Positions 13,846 to 18,436 of a DNA stretch of 18,436 nt are shown in pieces (the stretch's first letter is position 1; each line of letters opens with the position of its first letter). Origin of the DNA: JBDNBY01 sp039767595 (GTDB lineage Bacteria > Pseudomonadota > Alphaproteobacteria > Rhodobacterales > Rhodobacteraceae). The notes beneath the pieces are model-generated. The model made no database searches, was not told the DNA's origin, and was given only the letters and a program-made list of their open reading frames with translations. Position numbers and translations under genes: made by a program. The stretch spans positions 1-18,436 of the forward strand of contig JBDNBY010000058.1 in the NCBI GenBank assembly GCA_039767595.1. Reading direction: 5' to 3'.

Positions 13846-14912
13846 GCAGCGGCCTCAGTGTCCGGCCCTTCTGACACAATGCACAGCACGCGCGCATCGG
13901 CATCAATGCACAACTGCGCACGCAGCTCATCGTCTAAAACGGCGGCCACACCTGCCCCGCCCGAGGCACTGGTCGCGATGCCATGGGCGGCCATTGCGGG
14001 CAGGTGGCCCGCAACTGTCTCATCGCTCAGCGTCACGCAGATATCCGCATCGCGCGCCAAACCATTGAGCGCAATCAAGGACGGCTCTTTGCAATCAAGG
14101 CGGCCCATAATGCTCTGTGGCCCATCGGCAAAAACGACGGCGCCCTGCGCAATGCTTTGAAAAATCGCGGGGGCGGCCTCTGGCTCGACCACGATGATCT
14201 GGGGCGCATCGCCCCACGCATGGCGCGCATAGGCCGCCACGGCCCCTGCCAAACCGCCAACGCCCGCTTGTAAAAAGATATGGGTTGGCACATCGGGGCA
14301 TTGGGCCACAGCCTCGGCCGCCATATGCACATAGCCCTCCATTAAAATATAGGGCAATTCGCTATATCCGGCCCAAGAGCTATCCGACAAAAGCGTCCAG
14401 CCGTTGTCCTGTGCTGCTTGTGCCGCGGCCGACATCGAGGCGGCGTAATCGGCGCCCTCGCGTACCACATCGGCCCCTTGGGCGCGCAACCGCTGCGCAA
14501 AGCTTTCGGGCACCCCTGCCCCGATATAGACCACAGCGCGGGCGCCAAAGACGCGCGCACCTGCGGCGACACTGAGCCCGTGATTGCCGGCACTGGCGGT
14601 CACGTATGTGCGCACCGCCAAAGGCTGATCCTCTAACGACGCCCCGGTCTGTTGGGCAATGTCTTGGGCATGGCGCGCAATCACATAAGCCGCCCCAAGC
14701 GCCTTGAAGGAGCCGAGGTTCATGCGCTGCCGTTCATCCTTGATCCATAGCGCCGCGATGGGGCTAAGGCCCGTCACGTCCACCAAAGGCGTCTCAGCCG
14801 CCGCCGGACAGTGCACCAAAAGATCGGCAACGCGCTGCGCCGCCACCGAGGGAAACGGCATATCCGCAACAAATTTACCGCCGCCGCGATATGGGTTTCT
14901 CAGCACGTCCAT
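13842..14912 (-). CDS. Diaminopropionate ammonia-lyase-like PLP enzyme
   Basis: From ATG 14912 the product is 356 residues, in the fold-type II family with threonine dehydratase. PLP would bind K70 in LGSFKALGAAY; SAGNHG (107-112) and GVGGLAG (217-223) are the cofactor phosphate regions, and SDSSWAGYSELP contains D177. LKDE/IKDERQRMNLGSFK is characteristic of diaminopropionate ammonia-lyase (DpaL/YgeX), which makes pyruvate and two ammonia molecules from 2,3-diaminopropionate. E. coli DpaL has Asp in the sequence D-G-N-H-G, where this one has Ala, so activity on the D-isomer or the substrate itself may differ. A longer start at 14939 is possible, but AAAAAGGAA sits eight bases before 14912. 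It ends overlapping the M24 start. It occupies the EutB (hydroxyectoine dehydratase) slot of eut operons. Confidence 0.85.
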   Translation of the reverse strand: MDVLRNPYRGGGKFVADMPFPSVAAQRVADLLVHCPAAAETPLVDVTGLSPIAALWIKDERQRMNLGSFKALGAAYVIARHAQDIAQQTGASLEDQPLAVRTYVTASAGNHGLSVAAGARVFGARAVVYIGAGVPESFAQRLRAQGADVVREGADYAASMSAAAQAAQDNGWTLLSDSSWAGYSELPYILMEGYVHMAAEAVAQCPDVPTHIFLQAGVGGLAGAVAAYARHAWGDAPQIIVVEPEAAPAIFQSIAQGAVVFADGPQSIMGRLDCKEPSLIALNGLARDADICVTLSDETVAGHLPAMAAHGIATSASGGAGVAAVLDDELRAQLCIDADARVLCIVSEGPDTEAAA

Positions 14913-15004
14913 TCGATATTCCTTTTTCTCATGCGGCAAGCCAATCGATTTTGCGATGGCAAGTCAAGCCAGCGCCGCGGCAGATCGCGTCGCAAACAAG
15001 ACAC

Positions 15005-15748
15005 TCACCCCTGACCTTTATGCCATGCCAATAGATGGTCGAGACCTGCGCGCAGATCCTCTCTCATACCAGAATCATTCATATGGTCGCGCAAACTTTC
15101 GTTAAAGCCGCCTGGTGTGGCCAATGACGTCAGCAGGGCCTTTGCCTCAGATTGCATCAACCCCGACGCAATGAGCATCCGTAAAAACGGCTCGCCGCGC
15201 TGCGCCTCTAGGCCATTTTCCTCAAGCCACTGCGCCGCCGACGCCACCATCTGGGTCACTGGCGACAGCACGGCCTGTGCGCATAAAAGTGCATCCATTT
15301 CTTGTGCGTTGTGCAACACAGTCACGTGATTGCGCGCCCCAAACAAAGAGTGCACAATCTCATCTTGGCCAAAAACAGGGATCACCGATCCCCCCTGCGC
15401 GATCGCAGGAAAGGGGATCATAATGCAACTGGCCGTCGCGGGGGCAACGCACGCTTGCACATCCTCGAGGGACAGGCTGGCCATGAAGGAAATCACCTGC
15501 TGCCTAGACCGAAAGCGCAGCTGCGGCAAAATCTCTTGGGCGCGCTCTGGCATCAGCCCAAGGAAAATCACATCGCTCTGATCAATGACCTCTTGGTTTC
15601 CCATCGGTGTGACATTGGCATATTGCGCGCTCAGGAGTTCAGCCTGCGCCGCGCTGCGCTGTGATGTGCGGATCACATGACCGTCTTGTGCAATGCCGTG
15701 CACCACGGCCGAGGCAATCGTCCCTAGTCCGAGTATACCAATATTCAT
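15005..15748 (-). CDS. Pyrroline-5-carboxylate reductase-like (ProC family) oxidoreductase
   Basis: This 247-residue protein has an N-terminal Rossmann domain with GLGTIAS (7-13) for NAD(P), and the ProC C-terminal motif TPGGFNESL (211-219) in place of SPGGTT. It would reduce a cyclic imine or oxidise an amino acid; ProC itself makes proline from pyrroline-5-carboxylate. It is shorter than most ProC (about 270) and its substrate residues depart from consensus, so a related imine or ketoimine reductase is likely. GGAGG lies nine bases before the ATG at 15748, which overlaps the stop of the DUF1989 gene (ATGA). The gap to the next operon gene is 92 bases, the largest in the operon, so a second transcript start there is possible although no good promoter was seen. 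Confidence 0.82.
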   Translation of the reverse strand: MNIGILGLGTIASAVVHGIAQDGHVIRTSQRSAAQAELLSAQYANVTPMGNQEVIDQSDVIFLGLMPERAQEILPQLRFRSRQQVISFMASLSLEDVQACVAPATASCIMIPFPAIAQGGSVIPVFGQDEIVHSLFGARNHVTVLHNAQEMDALLCAQAVLSPVTQMVASAAQWLEENGLEAQRGEPFLRMLIASGLMQSEAKALLTSLATPGGFNESLRDHMNDSGMREDLRAGLDHLLAWHKGQG

Positions 15749-16626
15749 GTGCGCTTTCCTCCCTCGACACCATGCGAACCATCATAGGCGTTGCGCGGCG
15801 GGACGCGATGGGCCGCGCGCGCCGCCGCACCCATATCCCAATGCTCAATGATCAACGGATGGCACACCGCACTGTCCGAGGAATGCTCGGCCGAACAATC
15901 CCCACCAGGACAGGCCGACAGACCCACGATCAGATCAATCTGGGCATAAAATTCAAGGTAATCCCCTGCACGCACAGGGCTGGCCTTCATAAAATATTGC
16001 CCCGTATCGCGGGTAAATCCCGTACACATAAAGACATTGAGAACATCATGCACGAGCGGCTCTGCCTCTTGCAGGGATCGGCCCAAATGCGCGGCCAAGG
16101 CACGCGTTAAATTGGAGTGACAGCACGAATGATAATCCGTACCCGACAACAAACGGCCGGTATATGGATCACAGCGCGTGCCGATCACATCATGCACAGA
16201 GCCGCCATATTCATCGAACCCGTACCAATCCAAACTGTCATCAATAATCGTCGCCATCGGCCGCAGATGCGGAAAGCTCGACCAAAGTCGATCCCCGGTC
16301 GACAGATGCGTCCCATGCAGCGCGCGGGTTTTGCCGGAATAAAACCGCTCGGACACATCGGTCTGGGCCCATAGGTTCATATCCCCGACTTGCCCGCCCT
16401 CTGGGGCCACAATGCGAAACACATCACCGGCGGGGATGTCCATACAGGCGCCATCGCGCGGGGCAACAATCGTCTGCCCACGTTTGACGGCGCCCGTGCG
16501 CAAAGATCGTAGATCTGCGACGTCTACCTTGGGCAATGTCTCGGGCGGATAACAGATCACTGGGGCAATGGCGCGGCGCGCATCTGCATCCTTGGGCGGA
16601 CTGTGGTCGGGCATTTCAGATTTCAT
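15745..16626 (-). CDS. DUF1989 urea-carboxylase-associated-family protein
   Basis: From ATG 16626 the product is 293 residues. DUF1989 landmarks are GDVFRIVAPEGGQVGDMNLW (near 67-86), FYSGKTRALHG, LSTGDRLWSS, DYHSCCHSNL, FMCTGF and LSACPGGDCS (236-245), giving several conserved Cys and His that could bind a metal or act in catalysis. Family members flank urea carboxylase genes and other nitrogen-compound operons; their exact chemistry is not settled, but amidohydrolase-like or aminomethyl-handling roles have been proposed. A GTG three codons earlier is possible; AAAAGG eight bases before 16626 favours the ATG. It is the first gene of the operon and faces fbp across a 155-base region holding palindromes. 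Confidence 0.87.
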   Translation of the reverse strand: MKSEMPDHSPPKDADARRAIAPVICYPPETLPKVDVADLRSLRTGAVKRGQTIVAPRDGACMDIPAGDVFRIVAPEGGQVGDMNLWAQTDVSERFYSGKTRALHGTHLSTGDRLWSSFPHLRPMATIIDDSLDWYGFDEYGGSVHDVIGTRCDPYTGRLLSGTDYHSCCHSNLTRALAAHLGRSLQEAEPLVHDVLNVFMCTGFTRDTGQYFMKASPVRAGDYLEFYAQIDLIVGLSACPGGDCSAEHSSDSAVCHPLIIEHWDMGAAARAAHRVPPRNAYDGSHGVEGGKRT

Positions 16627-16655
16627 GACGAGCACCTTTTAAATCGTTATGTTCA

Positions 16656-16718
16656 GCCTAGGCGCCGCATCCCGCGGAAACAAGTCCCTAGGGCGCGGCG
16701 CTGATTGCACCATGGTGC
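16656..16718. promoter_or_regulatory. Palindrome cluster between the catabolic operon and fbp
   Basis: The 155-base divergent region contains GCCTAGGC (16656-16663), CCCTAGGG (16686-16693) and the 12-base perfect palindrome GCACCATGGTGC (16707-16718). The two CCTAGG cores are 30 bases apart, about three helical turns, and each is followed by GCGC-rich bases. They sit between the DUF1989 start (16626) and the fbp start (16782), where an operon regulator could bind. No regulator gene for the operon is in the window. Confidence 0.35.
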
Positions 16719-16781
16719 GCAACATGGCATATACCGCATGATAGCGGCGCGGACCGCCTCACTTACGCATAGGATTTTCTC

Positions 16782-17768
16782 GTGACACAAGACAGTTTAC
16801 GCCAATATCTTTCATCCACGTTGAAAAACGACCCCGCTTTGGTGTTTTTGATCGAGGATATCGCGGCCGCGTGTCGCGACATTTCCTACCGCGTGCGCAA
16901 CGCCGCGTTTGCCGGCGAATTGGGCAGCGCCGGAAGCGTGAATATCCAAGGCGAGGCGCAAAAGCCACTGGACCTTATTGCCAATGATATTGTTGAGCAA
17001 AGCTGCGGACAAAATAGCAAATTGGCCGCCCTCGTGTCCGAAGAAATCGAAGAAGTCACGTGGCTCAAAACCCCAGAAGTGGGGGATTATTTGCTCTATT
17101 TTGATCCACTCGATGGATCGTCAAACCTTGATGTGGATGTGTCCGTGGGTACAATTTTTTCGGTCATGCAAGTCCGCGACGCACAAAGCAAAGACGTTTT
17201 AAAACAAGGGACTGAACAAATCTGCGCGGGCTATGCGCTCTATGGGCCGTCAACGATTTTTGTCCTTAGCTTTGGGCAGGACGTCAATGGCTTCACATGC
17301 AAATCGGGGACCGGCACCTATTATCTCACGCATCCCAAAATGACCGTTCCAGCAACAACTAGCGAATACGCGATCAACGCCGCGCGCCGCGATTATTGGG
17401 AGGCGCCCGTGCGTGAATATATCGATGATTGCATGCTGGGCGTGAATGGCCCGCGCGCGCGTTTCATGAACATGCGCTGGATCGCTTCGATGGTGGCCGA
17501 AGTGCATCGGATTTTGGTCCGCGGCGGCGTGTTCTTATATCCCAAAGACAGCAATAACGCCAAAGCCGGCGGTAAATTGCGCTTGATGTACGAGGCCAAT
17601 CCCATGGCCTTTTTGATCGAAGCGGCGGGCGGCAAAGCCAGCACAGGCCACGCGCGTATTTTAGACATTCCGCCCACCGAGCCACATCAACGTGTGCCTG
17701 TGATCCTTGGGTCCCGCGATGAAGTGACGTTGATTGAGGAATATCATCAGAAAAACGACGCCTCATAA
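16782..17768 (+). CDS. fbp: Fructose-1,6-bisphosphatase class 1
   Basis: This 328-residue protein has the class 1 FBPase signature FDPLDGSSN (107-115), with EE at 87-88 and the D residues of the DPLDG motif as metal ligands. The sugar-phosphate binding segment ARFMNMRWIASMVAEVHR with RGGVFLYP follows near residue 225-255. It removes the 1-phosphate from fructose 1,6-bisphosphate, an irreversible gluconeogenic step that also serves the Calvin cycle, in the cytoplasm. Length is usual. Translation begins at a GTG (16782) preceded by AGGA about nine bases upstream. No cbb genes or other gluconeogenic genes adjoin, so it looks like a stand-alone housekeeping fbp. Growth on acetate through the mcl1 pathway would need it. 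Confidence 0.96.
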   Translation: MTQDSLRQYLSSTLKNDPALVFLIEDIAAACRDISYRVRNAAFAGELGSAGSVNIQGEAQKPLDLIANDIVEQSCGQNSKLAALVSEEIEEVTWLKTPEVGDYLLYFDPLDGSSNLDVDVSVGTIFSVMQVRDAQSKDVLKQGTEQICAGYALYGPSTIFVLSFGQDVNGFTCKSGTGTYYLTHPKMTVPATTSEYAINAARRDYWEAPVREYIDDCMLGVNGPRARFMNMRWIASMVAEVHRILVRGGVFLYPKDSNNAKAGGKLRLMYEANPMAFLIEAAGGKASTGHARILDIPPTEPHQRVPVILGSRDEVTLIEEYHQKNDAS

Positions 17769-17770
17769 CA

Positions 17771-17796
17771 GCGCCTTACCCGAAATAGGGCGGCGC
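17771..17796 (+). terminator. Hairpin after fbp
   Basis: GCGCC (17771-17775) pairs with GGCGC (17792-17796), and inner CCC with GGG extends the stem, two bases past the fbp stop. No T tract. Weak terminator candidate separating fbp from the CDGSH gene. Confidence 0.4.
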
Positions 17797-17867
17797 GCTA
17801 CTTGACATATGGACATCTCTTGCCACTTGGTCACACAGGGATCAATCGGGGAACCTAGGAGAGTTAT

Positions 17868-18436
17868 ATGAAAATCACACCCACACCAAATGGGCCAAAT
17901 CTGGTCCAAGACGCGCCTATTCTCAAAGATAGCGACGGCACCATCATCGACACAGACAAAAGCACATACGGCCTGTGCCGCTGCGGGTTGTCGAAAAACA
18001 AACCCTTTTGCGATGGCTCGCATGTTGGAGAGTTTTCATCAGACAATGGTGACGCCAAACTGCGCAATACGCCCATTGAGTACAAAGGCACCGTTGAGGG
18101 GAAATCGGTCACGGTATCCTACACGCCGGTGTTGTGCGGGCATGTTGCCGAGTGTCAGCGCTTGCAAAAGGCGGTCTTTGATCCGTCGAAACGGCCATGG
18201 ATTCAACCTGAGAACGGCTCGCTTGAGGGGATCTTATCCGTCATCCGGGCCTGCCCATCGGGCGCCCTCAGTGTTGCCGTAGACGATGAAGAGCTGCACC
18301 ATATTGATGGCGAGATCAGCGAAATTCAATTGGTGGAAAATGGCCCTGTCAAAGTCAAAAATGTCCCCATTGATGCCGAGTTCAACGGTGCGCGCGCCAG
18401 TGAAAAAGAGTATATTCTATGCCGCTGCGGGCAGTC
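17868..18436 (+). CDS. CDGSH / Fer4_19 / CDGSH iron-sulfur protein (C-terminus cut by the window)
   Basis: One hundred eighty-nine codons are visible. The first CDGSH motif has the 3Cys-1His ligands C37, C39, C48 and H52 (CRCGLSKNKPFCDGSH) and should carry a [2Fe-2S] cluster. A middle domain (about 70-140) has C90 and C96 in LCGHVAECQRL, VFDPSKRPWI, and C129 in RACPSGAL, matching the divergent [4Fe-4S] Fer4_19 family. At the very end ILCRCGQ (C185, C187) begins a second CDGSH motif. The sequence is therefore a three-module Fe-S protein, probably a redox or cluster-transfer factor in the cytoplasm. AGGAGAG lies six bases before the ATG. A TTGACA at 17802 lacks a matching -10. It follows fbp by 99 bases. 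Confidence 0.88.
   Translation, partial: MKITPTPNGPNLVQDAPILKDSDGTIIDTDKSTYGLCRCGLSKNKPFCDGSHVGEFSSDNGDAKLRNTPIEYKGTVEGKSVTVSYTPVLCGHVAECQRLQKAVFDPSKRPWIQPENGSLEGILSVIRACPSGALSVAVDDEELHHIDGEISEIQLVENGPVKVKNVPIDAEFNGARASEKEYILCRCGQ

Noticed and set aside
17802..17830. TTGACA promoter for the CDGSH gene
   Set aside because: No -10-like hexamer occurs at 16-19 bases downstream.

Overview
The window reads as chromosomal DNA of an alphaproteobacterium, most likely a Rhodobacterales (roseobacter-type) species. This is inferred from protein families I recognise, not from a search: a stand-alone L-malyl-CoA/beta-methylmalyl-CoA lyase of the Rhodobacter Mcl1 type, a TIGR02300 'FYDLN acid' protein, an ethylmalonyl-CoA-type carbon metabolism setting, and dense ATGA/GTGA-coupled operons. 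Most of the window looks about 55-62% GC by eye. The stretch after the tRNA (about 6530 to 10800) is visibly more AT-rich.

Layout. Positions 1-6372 hold housekeeping and central-metabolism genes: the start of a probable BON/OmpA-type envelope protein (-), a class IV D-amino-acid aminotransferase (-), mcl1 (+), a divergent Lrp-regulator/LysE-exporter pair (2371-3527), accA (+), a FadR-type GntR regulator (-), a YgjP/SprT-like metallopeptidase (-) and the FYDLN protein (+). A tRNA-Ala(GGC) with encoded CCA lies at 6454-6529.

Positions 6530-10764 form an AT-rich accessory block directly downstream of the tRNA. It has a 471-base gap, a membrane FHA protein coupled to a small membrane protein, then an envelope cluster. 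That cluster is a subtilisin-like (S8) lipoprotein, a 47-residue lipoprotein overlapping it by ATGA, and a secreted protein with an outer-membrane-barrel-like C-terminus broken by a frame change at a T7 run. A 40-residue single-helix protein and an 83-residue hypothetical follow.

Positions 10822-16626 are a tightly packed minus-strand operon. In transcription order it encodes a DUF1989 (urea-carboxylase-associated) protein, a ProC-like reductase, a diaminopropionate ammonia-lyase-like PLP enzyme, an M24 hydrolase, an Asp/Glu-racemase (EutA/maleate-isomerase) family protein and an M20 amidohydrolase. The set parallels ectoine utilisation (eutABCDE/doeAB) class by class but uses different families at several steps. 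I infer a catabolic route for a cyclic or N-acylated diamino-acid-like compound with unknown substrate. It is the best candidate for an undescribed system here.

Positions 16782-18436 hold class 1 fructose-1,6-bisphosphatase (divergent from that operon) and a protein truncated by the window edge that combines a CDGSH iron-sulfur motif, a Fer4_19-like domain and the beginning of a second CDGSH motif.
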